Positions 21,151 through 30,306 are shown, counted from the first letter of the stretch. The stretch: DNA of 30,306 bases from an uncultured Collinsella sp. (GCA_902494765.1 CABUUK010000022.1:1-30306); one strand, 5' to 3'. The notes: generated from the letters alone by a model not told the origin. A program made the numbers and translations.

Positions 21151-22089
21151 ATGCTCGATCAGGCTTATTCTCGTCGTCAGTTCCTCGGCCTCGCTGGTGG
21201 TCTTGCCAGCATCGTCGGTCTCGGCCTCGTTGGCTGCGGTGGCTCCAACGCCGCCGACACCGCTGCCGAGGGTAGCGCCGCTGCTGCCGAGTCCGTCTCC
21301 GGCGAGGTGACTTACGACGGCGCCTCCTCGTTCCAGGCTCTCGTCGAGGCCGCTGCCGAGAAGTTCATGGATGCCAACCCGGACGTCTCCGTCTCCGGCT
21401 CGGGCAACGGTTCGGGCAAGGGCCTGACCGCTGTCGCCGCCGGCACCGTTACCATCGGTAATTCCGACGTCTTCGCCGAGACCAAGCTCGAGGCCGACCA
21501 GGTCAAGAACCTCGTCGACCATGAGGTTGCTGTCGTGGGCATGGGTCCCGTCGTCTCCAAGAACGTGACGGTCGACGACCTGTCCCTCGAGCAGCTCAAG
21601 GGCATCTTCTCCGGCCAGATCACCAACTGGAAGGAGGTCGGCGGCGACGACGCCACCATCGTCGTTCTCAACCGCAAGGCCGGCTCCGGCACTCGCGCCA
21701 CCTTCGAGGCCGCCGTCTTTGGCGACGAGGTTGTCGACTTTAAGGGCGACGCCGAGCTCGACAAGTCCGGCGACGTCCAGACTCAGATGGGCAGCACCGA
21801 CAACGCCATCTCCTACCTCGATTTCTCGCACTTTGATGACTCCAAGTTCAACGCCATCAAGGTCGAGGGCGTCGAGCCCAAGAGCAAGAATGTCACCGAC
21901 GACTCCTTCAAGATCTGGGCTACCGAGCACATGTACTGCGCTAAGGATGCCGACGAGGCCACCAAGGCCTTCCTGGAGTTCATGCTTTCCGATGACGTCC
22001 AGGGCAAGCTCGTCGAGGAGCAGGGCTTTATCCCCGTCTCTGCCATGAAGGTCGTCAAGGACGCCAGCGGCAAGGTCTCCGCTAAATAA
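21151..22089 (+). CDS. pstS: phosphate-binding lipoprotein PstS
   Basis: PstS captures inorganic phosphate outside the membrane and delivers it to PstCA. The 312-residue product begins with a twin-arginine signal (SRRQFLGLAGG, Arg8-Arg9) and a lipobox LVGC (Cys29), so it is a Tat-exported lipoprotein. TYDGASSFQ and GSGNGSGKG near the mature N-terminus, and LNRKAGSGTRATFE mid-protein, are the phosphate-contacting loops. The start at 21151 has AAAGGA 5 bases upstream; in-frame ATG at 21133 is a poorer choice. It is the first gene of pstSCAB. Confidence 0.95.
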   Translation: MLDQAYSRRQFLGLAGGLASIVGLGLVGCGGSNAADTAAEGSAAAAESVSGEVTYDGASSFQALVEAAAEKFMDANPDVSVSGSGNGSGKGLTAVAAGTVTIGNSDVFAETKLEADQVKNLVDHEVAVVGMGPVVSKNVTVDDLSLEQLKGIFSGQITNWKEVGGDDATIVVLNRKAGSGTRATFEAAVFGDEVVDFKGDAELDKSGDVQTQMGSTDNAISYLDFSHFDDSKFNAIKVEGVEPKSKNVTDDSFKIWATEHMYCAKDADEATKAFLEFMLSDDVQGKLVEEQGFIPVSAMKVVKDASGKVSAK

Positions 22090-22113
22090 GTAATCGCCCC
22101 GGAAAGGTTTGCA

Positions 22114-23022
22114 ATGGCAAAACAGCTGCCAAAGCGCGACCTTGAGAACGTGGGCCTGGGCGTCACGGGCGCGTGCGTTGCGCTCGTGACGCTTGTCGTT
22201 GCCGCGCTCATCTTTATGGTCGCCCAAAAGGGCCTCTCGGCTTTTCTCAAGGACGGCGTTTCGGTCGTCGAGTTCTTCACCGGCACCAAGTGGGACCTGG
22301 CCAACACAGCCGAAAGCGGCCTGCCCTACACCGGCGCCCTGCCCCTGATTGTCACCTCGTTTGCGGTCATGGTGCTCTCCACGCTCATCGCGCTGCCCAT
22401 CGCCATCGGCTCTGCCATCTTTGCGGTCGAGATTCGGCCTAAGTTTGGCTCCAAGGTCTTTCAGCCGCTTATTGAGCTTTTGACCGGCATTCCCTCGGTC
22501 GTCTTTGGCCTGATCGGCTTTCACGTTGTCGTCGGCCTTATGAAGAGCGTTTTCCACGTGAGCACGGGCCTGGGCATCTTGCCCGGCGCCATCGTGCTGG
22601 CCGTCATGATCCTGCCGACCATGACCACGCTTTCGGTCGATGGCCTGCGCGCCGTGCCCGACAGCTACCGACAGGGCTCGCTCGCGCTGGGCTATACCCG
22701 CTGGCAGACCATCTGGCACGTGGTGCTCAAGAGCGCCATGCCGTCGCTCATGACCGCGGTCATCCTTGGTATGACCCGCGCCTTTGGCGAAACGCTTGCC
22801 GTGCGCATGGTTATCGGCGGTATCGAGGCCATGCCGACGTCACTGCTGTCGCCGGCGTCCACCATCACCACCACGCTCACCACGTCTATGGCGGTCTATG
22901 CCGAGGGCTCGGCCCAGGACGATGTTCTGTGGGCGCTCGGTCTGCTGCTGATGGGCATGAGCCTCATCTTCATCCTGATCATCCACCTTATCGGCCGCAA
23001 GGGGGCGAAGGCTCGTGGCTAG
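22114..23022 (+). CDS. pstC: phosphate ABC transporter permease PstC
   Basis: This 302-residue inner-membrane permease subunit has about six hydrophobic segments. The coupling-helix loop (ALGYTRWQTIWHVVLKSAMP, then RAFGETLAVRMVIGG) contacts PstB. GGAAAGG lies 7 bases before the ATG. It starts 24 bases after pstS, and its stop overlaps the start of pstA by 8 bases. Confidence 0.95.
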   Translation: MAKQLPKRDLENVGLGVTGACVALVTLVVAALIFMVAQKGLSAFLKDGVSVVEFFTGTKWDLANTAESGLPYTGALPLIVTSFAVMVLSTLIALPIAIGSAIFAVEIRPKFGSKVFQPLIELLTGIPSVVFGLIGFHVVVGLMKSVFHVSTGLGILPGAIVLAVMILPTMTTLSVDGLRAVPDSYRQGSLALGYTRWQTIWHVVLKSAMPSLMTAVILGMTRAFGETLAVRMVIGGIEAMPTSLLSPASTITTTLTTSMAVYAEGSAQDDVLWALGLLLMGMSLIFILIIHLIGRKGAKARG

Positions 23023-23937
23023 CACGCGTATCCACATCGACGAGGCGAGGCTCGGGCGCGTCCAAAAGCAGGACCGCTTCGTCACGGGCGTGTTGACGGC
23101 GATCGTCGCCATCGTCATGCTCATCGTCGTCTCCATGGTGGCCTATATCCTGTTCGAGGGCATCTCGACGCTGTTCCAGCCGGGCTTTCTCACGGAGCCG
23201 TCGCGCGCCAACGGAACGCAGGGCGGCGTGCTCTACCAGCTGTTCGACTCGTTCTACCTGCTGCTGATCACCCTGATCATCTCGGTGCCCATCAGCCTGG
23301 GCGGAGCGGTCTTTTTGGTTGAGTACGCGCCGGACGGACCCATCCGCGACATCGCCTCCACCGCCATCGAGACGTTGTCCTCGCTGCCTTCCATCGTCGT
23401 CGGCATGTTCGGTTTTCTGGTGTTCTCGGTGCAGCTGGGCTGGAAGTACTCCATCATCTCCGGCGCCGTCGCGCTCACCATGTTCAACATCCCCATCCTG
23501 GTGCGCGTGATCCAGCAGGCGCTCGAGGACGTGCCGCAGGCCCAGCGCGATGCGTGCCTGGCCATGGGCCTCACTCGCTGGGAGGCCACGCTGCACATCC
23601 TGATCCCCGAGGCCATGCCTGCCATCGTGACGGGCATCGTGCTTTCGGCCGGTCGCGTGTTTGGCGAGGCCGCAGCACTGCTTTTTACCTCGGGTATGAG
23701 CTCGCCGGTTCGCCTGAACTTCTTGAGCTTTAACCTGTCGAGCCCCACCTGCGCCTGGAACGTGTTCCGCCCCGGTGAGTCGCTCGCCGTGCACATCTAC
23801 AAGATCTATGGCGAGGGCAGCCCCGAGGCCCGGCAGATCGTTTGGGGCACCGCGGCGCTGCTGATGATTTGCGTGCTGCTGTTTAACGTAGTCGCCCGTA
23901 TCGTGGGCAAACAACTGGCAAGGAAGATGACGGCCGA

Positions 23938-23941
<4 letters not shown>
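23015..23941 (+). CDS. pstA: phosphate ABC transporter permease PstA
   Basis: The second permease subunit has 308 residues and six predicted membrane segments. The EAA-type loop is AMGLTRWEATLHILIPEAMP, followed by GRVFGEAAALLFTSG. It begins with GTG at 23015, inside the end of pstC, and its TGA overlaps the pstB ATG by 4 bases, so all three cytoplasm-facing subunits are translationally coupled. Confidence 0.95.
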
Positions 23942-24810
<869 letters not shown>

Positions 24811-24866
24811 TCCGGGACATGCTTGAGGCCCGCGGTGGCCACGGTCGCCACGGGACTGATTGGAGA

Positions 24867-24902
24867 GGCGGGTCATCTCTTGTGAGAGATGGCCCGCCTT
24901 TT
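24867..24902 (+). terminator. terminator of pstSCAB
   Basis: GGCGGGTCATCTCT (24867-24880) pairs with AGAGATGGCCCGCC (24885-24898) with one T-G wobble and a 4-base loop, followed by TTTT. Confidence 0.9.
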
Positions 24903-24919
24903 GCTCTGCGACCGAAACG

Positions 24920-24954
24920 ACCACCACAAAGGGGACAGGCGCCTTCGTGGTGGT
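24920..24954. repeat. ACCACCAC hairpin carrying GGGGACAGGC
   Basis: ACCACCAC (24920-24927) pairs with GTGGTGGT (24947-24954), and AAGG with CCTT inside. The loop region reads GGGGACAGGCG. It lies between the pst terminator and the ABC-F promoter region and resembles the other GGGAC-bearing intergenic palindromes here. Confidence 0.55.
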
Positions 24955-24973
24955 TTGGGGTGGGGCTCGCTGC

Positions 24974-24979
24974 TATCAT
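24974..24979 (+). promoter_or_regulatory. candidate -10 box of the ABC-F gene
   Basis: TATCAT lies 35 bases before the start codon. The upstream sequence is G-rich and has no clear -35 hexamer. Confidence 0.35.
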
Positions 24980-25014
24980 GGACAACGTTGAATTTCTACG
25001 AAGGAGCAGGGCAT

Positions 25015-26871
25015 ATGGCGATTCTTTTGGGATGCGATTCCGTCAGCCTAGAGTTTCCCACCAAGCATATTTTCGATAGCGTGACGCTCGGCGTGGGCGA
25101 GGGCGACCGCATTGGTATTGTCGGCAAAAACGGCGACGGCAAGTCGACGCTGCTGAGCGTGCTCGCCGGCACGCTGGAGCCCGACGACGGCCGCGTGACG
25201 CACCGTCGCGGCACCACGATTGGTCTGCTCGGCCAAAAGGACCAGCTTGTCGACACCGATACCGTGCATCATGCCGTTGTGGGCGACACGCCTGAGTACG
25301 AGTGGGCGTCGAGCCCCCGCACGCGCCAGATTCTCGCCGGTCTTATTAGCGATGTGCCCTGGGAGGGCACGGTTGGCGAGCTTTCGGGCGGCCAGCGCCG
25401 TCGCGTGGACCTCGCGCGCCTGCTGATTGGTGACTACGACGTGCTCATGCTCGACGAGCCCACCAACCACCTGGACATGCGCACCATCAACTGGCTCGCG
25501 CGTCACCTTAAGGCCCGCTGGCAGCGCGGTCAGGGCGCCATGCTCGTGGTCACGCACGACCGCTGGTTCTTGGACGAGGTCTGCACCAGCATGTGGGAGG
25601 TCCACGACGGCCAGGTCGATCCCTTCGAGGGCGGCTATTCGGCCTACATCCTGCAGCGCGTAGAGCGCGACCGCATGGCCGCGGTTACCGAGGAGCGCCG
25701 TCGCAACATGGCGCGCAAGGAGCTCGCGTGGCTGAGCCGCGGTGCCCAGGCTCGTTCCACCAAGCCCAAGTTTCGCGTGGATGCCGCTCGTGAGCTGATC
25801 GCCGACGTGCCGCCCGTGCGTGACGAGCTGGAGCTCAAGCGCTTGGCCGTGAGCCGCTTGGGCAAGCAGGTTATCGATGTGGTCGACGTGGACGCCGGCT
25901 ATGCGGATACCGATGGCGCGCCCAAGCAGGTGCTCTCTGACGTGACCTGGCTCATTGGTGCGGGCGACCGCTATGGCCTGCTGGGCGAGAACGGTGCCGG
26001 CAAGTCGACGCTGCTCGACGTGATCCAGGGCAAGATTGAACCCACGCGCGGCCGCGTGAAGATTGGCCAGACAGTGCGCTTTGGCGTGCTGTCGCAGCAG
26101 CTCGAGGAGCTCGAACCCTACATGGGCGACACGATCCGCGAGGTGCTCGGCAACTATAAGAAGTACTACGTCATCGACGGCAAGGAGACTTCGCCCGAGA
26201 AGCTCTGCGAGCGTCTGGGCTTTACGACGCAGCAGCTCTGGAGCCGCATCGGCGATCTTTCGGGCGGCCAGCGCCGTCGCCTGTCGCTGTTGCTGACGAT
26301 TCTGGACGAGCCCAACGTGCTCATCCTGGACGAGCCGGGCAACGACCTGGATACCGACATGCTCGCGATTGTCGAGGACCTGCTGGACGGCTGGCCCGGC
26401 ACGCTGATCCTGGTGACACACGATCGCTTTTTGATGGAGCGCGTGACCGACCAACAGTGGGCACTGCTCGATGGCCATCTGACGCATATGCCCGGCGGCG
26501 TGGACCAGTACCTGCGCCTGTGCAACGCTACCGCCGAGGGCGAGCCCGTGGGCGCGCCGAGCGCTAAGACCGGCACGTTCGACACCGGTGCGGCGGCTGC
26601 TGCCGACAAGCCCAAGTCGAGCGGTCAGCCCAACGGCCTTTCCAACGCCGAGCGTCAGAAGCTCCGCCGCGAGGTGAGCTCGCTCGAGCGCAAGATGGAG
26701 ACGCAGCGCGCCCGCGTGGAGGAGGCCGAGGCCGCCATGGCCCAGGTCGATCCCACCAACTACACGGCGCTCGGCGAGCAGCAGGCAAAGATCGACGAGG
26801 CTCACGCCGCCATGGACGAGCTGGAGATGGCGTGGCTCGAGGCGAGCGAAAAGCTCGAGGGCGAGGAGTAG
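25015..26871 (+). CDS. ABC-F family ATPase, Uup-like
   Basis: The 618-residue protein has two ABC domains in one chain and no membrane segments, so it acts on ribosomes or DNA rather than in transport. Domain 1 has Walker A GKNGDGKS (37-44), LSGGQ (123-127) and DEPTNHLD (147-154). A basic linker lies around 215-270. Domain 2 has GENGAGKS (325-332 region), LSGGQ (415-419) and DEPGNDLD (439-446), where Gly replaces the usual Thr. A charged C-terminal coiled coil (~545-617) is the Uup-type DNA/ribosome-binding tail. The start at 25015 has AAGGAG 8 bases upstream. The HAD gene follows 6 bases later and is surely co-transcribed. Antibiotic-resistance function is not suggested by the sequence. Confidence 0.92.
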   Translation: MAILLGCDSVSLEFPTKHIFDSVTLGVGEGDRIGIVGKNGDGKSTLLSVLAGTLEPDDGRVTHRRGTTIGLLGQKDQLVDTDTVHHAVVGDTPEYEWASSPRTRQILAGLISDVPWEGTVGELSGGQRRRVDLARLLIGDYDVLMLDEPTNHLDMRTINWLARHLKARWQRGQGAMLVVTHDRWFLDEVCTSMWEVHDGQVDPFEGGYSAYILQRVERDRMAAVTEERRRNMARKELAWLSRGAQARSTKPKFRVDAARELIADVPPVRDELELKRLAVSRLGKQVIDVVDVDAGYADTDGAPKQVLSDVTWLIGAGDRYGLLGENGAGKSTLLDVIQGKIEPTRGRVKIGQTVRFGVLSQQLEELEPYMGDTIREVLGNYKKYYVIDGKETSPEKLCERLGFTTQQLWSRIGDLSGGQRRRLSLLLTILDEPNVLILDEPGNDLDTDMLAIVEDLLDGWPGTLILVTHDRFLMERVTDQQWALLDGHLTHMPGGVDQYLRLCNATAEGEPVGAPSAKTGTFDTGAAAAADKPKSSGQPNGLSNAERQKLRREVSSLERKMETQRARVEEAEAAMAQVDPTNYTALGEQQAKIDEAHAAMDELEMAWLEASEKLEGEE

Positions 26872-26877
26872 GCGAGA

Positions 26878-27648
26878 ATGATCAAAGCCGCGTTTTTCGA
26901 TATCGACGGTACGCTGCTGAGCTTTAAGACCCACCGGATTCCGGCGTCGGCGCAGCAGGTGCTCGACAGCTTTCGCGAGCAGGGGATTGCGTGCGTGATC
27001 GCCACGGGCCGTCCGACCTACCAGATGCCGGACTGGCTGTTCGACCTGGGCTGGGATGCGTACATTACGCTTTCGGGCCAGCACTGTTTTGATGCCAAGG
27101 GCGTCTACCGCAGCTGCCCGATCGATCCGGACGACGTTGCGGTGATTGTGGACCAGGTGGCGCAGGGGCGCTACGACTCACTGTGCATGCAGGGCGAGAA
27201 CTCGTTTGTGAACCGCCTGTCCGAGCGCGTGGTGACGGCTGGCAGCAACGCGGGAATCGTCTACCACGAGGAGCCGTTTGAGCATGCCTTTGACGCGCCG
27301 GTCTATCAGTTCTGTGCCTTTGTTGACCCAGTTGACGAGCATATCGTGACCGATGCCGTGTCGCATTCGCTCACCACGCGCTGGTGCGACCTGTTCTGCG
27401 ACATTATTCCGGCCAACGGCGGCAAGGACCTGGGTGTGGCGGTGACGCTGGAGCGCCTGGGCATCGACGCGAGTGAAGCGATTGCCTTTGGCGACGGCGA
27501 GAACGACCTGTCGATGTTCTCGGCCGTGGGCACAAGTGTGGCCATGGGCAACGCGCAGGACACGGTGAAAGCTGCGGCGACCTACGTGACGACCGCCGTG
27601 GACGACGATGGAATCTACAGCGCCGCAAAGCACTTTGGCCTGTTATAG
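26878..27648 (+). CDS. Cof-type HAD-IIB phosphatase
   Basis: The 256-residue protein has DIDGTLLS (Asp8 nucleophile, Asp10), ATGRP (motif II), a lysine in GGKDLGVAVTLERLG (motif III) and FGDGENDLSM (motif IV). These are the marks of the Cof/YwpJ group, which dephosphorylate sugar phosphates, pyridoxal phosphate or flavin precursors. The C2 cap domain lies between ~80 and 180. The substrate is undetermined. It starts 6 bases after the ABC-F gene. Confidence 0.92.
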   Translation: MIKAAFFDIDGTLLSFKTHRIPASAQQVLDSFREQGIACVIATGRPTYQMPDWLFDLGWDAYITLSGQHCFDAKGVYRSCPIDPDDVAVIVDQVAQGRYDSLCMQGENSFVNRLSERVVTAGSNAGIVYHEEPFEHAFDAPVYQFCAFVDPVDEHIVTDAVSHSLTTRWCDLFCDIIPANGGKDLGVAVTLERLGIDASEAIAFGDGENDLSMFSAVGTSVAMGNAQDTVKAAATYVTTAVDDDGIYSAAKHFGLL

Positions 27649-27690
27649 CTGCGGCTCGGCACTTTGGGACGCTCCTTTTCTGTCGGCACC

Positions 27691-27722
27691 TGGGGACACT
27701 CCTTGCGGGGCGTCCCCATTTT
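27691..27722 (+). terminator. terminator of the ABC-F/HAD operon
   Basis: TGGGGAC (27691-27697) pairs with GTCCCCA (27712-27718) and the stem continues inward with mismatches to a TTGC loop; TTTT follows. A degenerate TTTGGGACGCTCC motif precedes it at 27664-27676. Confidence 0.8.
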
Positions 27723-27756
27723 GTTTTCGTCCCGCACGTTTTGTGAAACACGGCTA

Positions 27757-27802
27757 ACTTTTAGGCAAAGTAGTAAGACATGGGCAACTTTTGCGGTAAA
27801 GT
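27757..27802 (+). promoter_or_regulatory. candidate operator of the metal regulator
   Basis: Two similar imperfect palindromes, ACTTTTAGGCAAAGT (27757-27771) and ACTTTTGCGGTAAAGT (27787-27802), start 30 bases apart, about three helical turns. They lie 54-99 bases upstream of the regulator start, in an AT-richer stretch. DtxR/MntR proteins bind short palindromes and usually repress their own gene. Confidence 0.45.
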
Positions 27803-27855
27803 AAGCTGTGAAAAGTATCCAAAGGCTAACTAGCAATCATCGCGAAAGGCGGCCC

Positions 27856-28245
27856 ATGGCCCTACGTGAATCCGGAGAAGACTATCTCGAATCGATCTAC
27901 GTTCTGTCGGAACGTCAGGGCATCGTGCGCTCGATCGACGTTGCGGAGCACCTCGGCGTAACCAAGGCGAGCGTTTCCAAGGCCATGGCGACGTTGGAAA
28001 GCAACGGCTATGTCGAAATGGGCAAGCGCGACGTTCATCTGACGGAGCGTGGTCTGGAGGTCGCGCGCCAAATGTGGGAGCGTCACTGCTTTTTCGTGGG
28101 GCTGCTAGAGGATGCGGGTGTTTCGGCTGAGGTCGCGTCGCAAGAGGGCTGCCACATGGAGCACTGCCTAAGCGAGGAAAGCTTCGAGAAGCTGAGGGCG
28201 ATGCTGGGACGGGACGGTGCTTCGGCGCCAATAATGACCGACTAG
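27856..28245 (+). CDS. DtxR/MntR-family metal-dependent repressor
   Basis: The 129-residue protein has an N-terminal winged helix (recognition helix around TKASVSKAMATLESNGY) and a helical metal-binding/dimerisation domain. There is no SH3-like third domain, so its size is that of MntR. Metal ligands align as Asp9, Glu12, His77, Cys99, Glu102 and His103. B. subtilis MntR has Glu at position 99, whereas DtxR/IdeR have Cys there, so metal preference (Mn, Fe or another) is uncertain. GAAAGG lies 6 bases before ATG 27856. It faces the heavy-metal ATPase gene convergently across a large palindrome. Control of that ATPase is possible but not shown. Confidence 0.9.
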   Translation: MALRESGEDYLESIYVLSERQGIVRSIDVAEHLGVTKASVSKAMATLESNGYVEMGKRDVHLTERGLEVARQMWERHCFFVGLLEDAGVSAEVASQEGCHMEHCLSEESFEKLRAMLGRDGASAPIMTD

Positions 28246-28265
28246 CACTCCCGCAGCGGCGCGCC

Positions 28266-28288
28266 TCCCGCGCCGGAACGGCGCGGGA
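28266..28288. terminator. GC-rich hairpin after the regulator gene
   Basis: TCCCGCGCCG (28266-28275) pairs perfectly with CGGCGCGGGA (28279-28288) around a 3-base loop, 21 bases past the stop. No T-run follows, so termination is uncertain. Confidence 0.4.
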
Positions 28289-28393
28289 CAGCGACCGGGA
28301 TCAGTAGCACCACCAACTAAGTCCAATTCAGACAAGGAACCCCGTCAGTAAGCGATGCCCAAGAACCACCAGCTGTGTCAACGCAGGTCGGGG

Positions 28394-28504
28394 CCGGGCT
28401 TGGTTTTGAAAACACTCCGCAGCGCGAGGCCCGTCTTTCCGTTGCTCCGCAGGAGCAGGAAAGACGGGCCTCATGCGCGAGGACGTTTTCAAAACCAAGC
28501 CCGG
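28394..28504. repeat. 111-bp nested palindrome between convergent genes
   Basis: It has three nested perfect stems. CCGGGCTTGGTTTTGAAAAC (28394-28413) pairs with 28485-28504. GAGGCCCGTCTTTCC (28426-28440) pairs with 28458-28472. GCTCC (28444-28448) pairs with GGAGC (28452-28456). The two long stems are separated by 12-base unpaired bulges on each side. It ends 24 bases beyond the stop of the ATPase gene. It may be a bidirectional terminator or a mobile palindromic element. Confidence 0.9.
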
Positions 28505-28528
28505 TCCCGGCCGGACAGCCCACGAACG

Positions 28529-30306
28529 CTACAGGTTCTTGACACCCATCGCGCGCATGGCGTTCAGGATGGCGATGATCGCCACGCCTACGTCGCCGAA
28601 CACAGCAAGCCACATGTTGGCAATGCCGAGTGCTGCCAGCACTAGAATCAGCAGCTTAATGCCCAGCGCAAAGATGATGTTCTGCCAAACAATCGCCATG
28701 GTCTTGCGCGCCACGCGGATCGCGCGGGAAATGTTGGACGGCTTGTCATCCATGAGCACCACGTCGGCGGCCTCAATCGCGGCGTCGGAACCCATAGCGC
28801 CCATGGCAATGCCCACATCGGCGCGCGTAAGCACAGGTGCGTCGTTGATACCGTCGCCGACAAAGGCGAGCTTGCCCTTGCCGCTTTCGGCCGCGAGCAA
28901 CGCCTCAACACGCTCGACCTTATCGCCCGGCAGCAGCTGCGCGTGGAACTCGTCGAGACTGAGTTGCTTGGCCACAGACGCCGCAACCTCCTCGCGGTCG
29001 CCCGTGAGCATGACGGTGCGCTTGACGCCGGCGGCGTGCAGGTCGCTGATCGTCTGCTCGGCATCGGCCTTGACGGTGTCGGCAATTACAATGTGGCCGG
29101 CATAGATGCCATCGACCAGCACGTGAAGGATCGTACCGACGACCTCGCAATCGGGCGCTTCGACTCCGGTCGCGGCGAGCATTTTTGCGTTGCCAACGAC
29201 GACGTGCTTGCCGTCGATGGTTGCCGTCACGCCGTGGCCCGCGTCGTTGGCGGAGTTGCTAACGCGCTTGGGGTCGACCTCGCCCTGGTAGGCGACACGC
29301 ACGGACTGCGCGATGGGGTGATCGGAGAACGACTCCGCAAGAGCTGCGACTTCAAGCAGCGACTGCTCGGTGTAGCCAGCCTCGGGGTGTACCGCCACGA
29401 CCGAAAACGTGCCGTTGGTGAGCGTGCCGGTCTTGTCAAAGACGACGGTGTCCACATCGGCGAGCGTCTCGAGGTAGTTGGAGCCCTTGATGAGGACGCC
29501 CAGCTTGGATGCGCCGCCAATGCCGCCAAAGAAGCTGAGCGGGACGCTAATCACGAGCGCGCACGGGCAGCTGACGACCAGGAAGGTCAGGCCGCGCAGG
29601 ATCCAGTCGGACCAGGCGCCGGTGACCAAGCCGCCGCCGAGCGCGAGTACCGCGGCAGCGCCGGTGACGGCGGGCGTGTAGACGCGGGCGAAGCGCGTGA
29701 TAAAGTTCTCAGTGCGCGCCTTCTTTTCGCTGGCATTTTCCACGAGCTCCAGGACGCGTGCGACGGTGGACTCGCCAAAGGGCTTGGTGGTGCGCACGTG
29801 GATGAGCCCCGTCATGTTGATGCAGCCGCTGATGATATCGTCTCCGGTTTTGGCCGGGCGGGGGACCGACTCACCGGTAAGGGCGGCGGTGTCGAGCTGG
29901 GTTTCGCCCTCGACGATGACGCCGTCGATAGGCACGCGCTCGCCGGGCTTGACCACGATCACGGTGCCGACCGCGATGTCATCGGGGAAGACCTGCTCGA
30001 GTGTACCGTCGGGCTGCTCGACGTTAGCGTAGTCGGGCGCGATGTCCATCATGGCACTGATCGACTTGCGGCTCTTGCCCACGGCGTACGCCTGAAACAG
30101 CTCGCCGACCTGGTAGAACAGCATGACGGCGGCGCCTTCGGCCATGTGCGGGTCGGTATCGGGGAAGAGCACCATGGCAAACGCGCCGATGGTCGCGACG
30201 GCCATGAGGAAGCTCTCGTCGAAGGCCTTGCCGCGGCGGATGTTGTTGAACGCCTTCTGGAGCACGTCGTAGCCGGCAATTAGGAACGGCACCAGGAACA
30301 GCACGA
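28529..30306 (-). CDS. P1B-type heavy-metal ATPase, 5' end outside the window
   Basis: This ATP-driven metal exporter is represented by its last 591 residues; the frame stays open to the right edge. In visible numbering, TGES (143-146) is the actuator loop. CPC (246-248) in SCPCAL is the transmembrane metal site. DKTGT (290-294) has the phosphorylated aspartate. SDHPIA is the P1B-specific HP motif. GDGINDAP is the hinge. A lysine in FALGIKLL and an aspartate in FGDVG, in the last two membrane helices, fit the Zn/Cd/Pb (P1B-2, ZntA/CadA) class rather than the copper class. Any N-terminal metal-binding domain is outside the window. Confidence 0.93.
   Translation of the reverse strand, partial: VLFLVPFLIAGYDVLQKAFNNIRRGKAFDESFLMAVATIGAFAMVLFPDTDPHMAEGAAVMLFYQVGELFQAYAVGKSRKSISAMMDIAPDYANVEQPDGTLEQVFPDDIAVGTVIVVKPGERVPIDGVIVEGETQLDTAALTGESVPRPAKTGDDIISGCINMTGLIHVRTTKPFGESTVARVLELVENASEKKARTENFITRFARVYTPAVTGAAAVLALGGGLVTGAWSDWILRGLTFLVVSCPCALVISVPLSFFGGIGGASKLGVLIKGSNYLETLADVDTVVFDKTGTLTNGTFSVVAVHPEAGYTEQSLLEVAALAESFSDHPIAQSVRVAYQGEVDPKRVSNSANDAGHGVTATIDGKHVVVGNAKMLAATGVEAPDCEVVGTILHVLVDGIYAGHIVIADTVKADAEQTISDLHAAGVKRTVMLTGDREEVAASVAKQLSLDEFHAQLLPGDKVERVEALLAAESGKGKLAFVGDGINDAPVLTRADVGIAMGAMGSDAAIEAADVVLMDDKPSNISRAIRVARKTMAIVWQNIIFALGIKLLILVLAALGIANMWLAVFGDVGVAIIAILNAMRAMGVKNL

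Noticed and set aside
25015..26871. ABC-F gene as an antibiotic-resistance determinant
   Set aside because: The C-terminal coiled coil and its operon with a housekeeping phosphatase fit Uup-type proteins; no long resistance-type interdomain tip could be recognised.
25048..27084. A 678-codon open frame on the minus strand opposite the ABC-F gene
   Set aside because: The plus-strand frame has every ABC-F motif. The antisense frame is a product of high GC at third codon positions.

Overview
The window is a GC-rich, gene-dense chromosomal segment from a Gram-positive actinobacterial lineage. It most resembles a gut Coriobacteriia member such as Collinsella. That placement is inferred from base composition, from a twin-arginine PstS lipoprotein, from a hydroxysteroid-dehydrogenase-like SDR and from dispersed palindromic repeats. 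No rRNA gene, tRNA gene or CRISPR array was seen.

Layout. 1-5.1 kb: mostly minus-strand genes, namely a TIM-barrel protein of unknown function, a NOL1/NOP2/Sun-type RNA m5C methyltransferase and a divergent methionyl-tRNA synthetase, plus a 56-residue single-pass membrane protein on the plus strand. 5.1-12.2 kb: a membrane zincin-like gene runs straight into queH, followed by queA and, after two unrelated genes, tgt. These are three enzymes of tRNA queuosine metabolism. The two intervening genes are a long membrane-anchored coiled-coil protein and an SDR whose sequence matches my memory of NADP-dependent bile-acid 12alpha-hydroxysteroid dehydrogenases. 12.4-17.6 kb: a LOG-family gene is followed by an accessory islet. 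It holds a RelB/YafQ-type toxin-antitoxin pair and a minus-strand 1010-residue protein with a zinc-binding region, an archaeo-eukaryotic-type primase, an SF2 helicase and a degenerate PLD domain, like the primase-helicase of TOTE conflict systems. The islet ends at a second, diverged copy of the last 43 codons of the LOG gene, so it lies between direct repeats. 17.7-20.9 kb: DegV, a HAD phosphatase and an M20 dipeptidase. 21.1-24.8 kb: a pstSCAB phosphate-uptake operon with a candidate Pho box and no phoU in view. 25-27.6 kb: an Uup-like ABC-F ATPase and a Cof-type HAD phosphatase. 27.8-30.3 kb: a DtxR/MntR-family regulator convergent with a P1B-type heavy-metal ATPase that runs off the right edge.

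The intergenic DNA is unusually structured. Three hairpins share TTGCGGTGGAATAG arms. Two members of a GGGACGGGG palindrome family are present, one of them itself an inverted pair. A 116-bp element occurs twice with one mismatch, each copy behind a hairpin whose stem differs by compensatory changes. A 111-bp nested palindrome separates the metal regulator from the ATPase. The best candidate for something new is the LOG-bounded islet with its primase-helicase and toxin-antitoxin pair; the repeat families are second.
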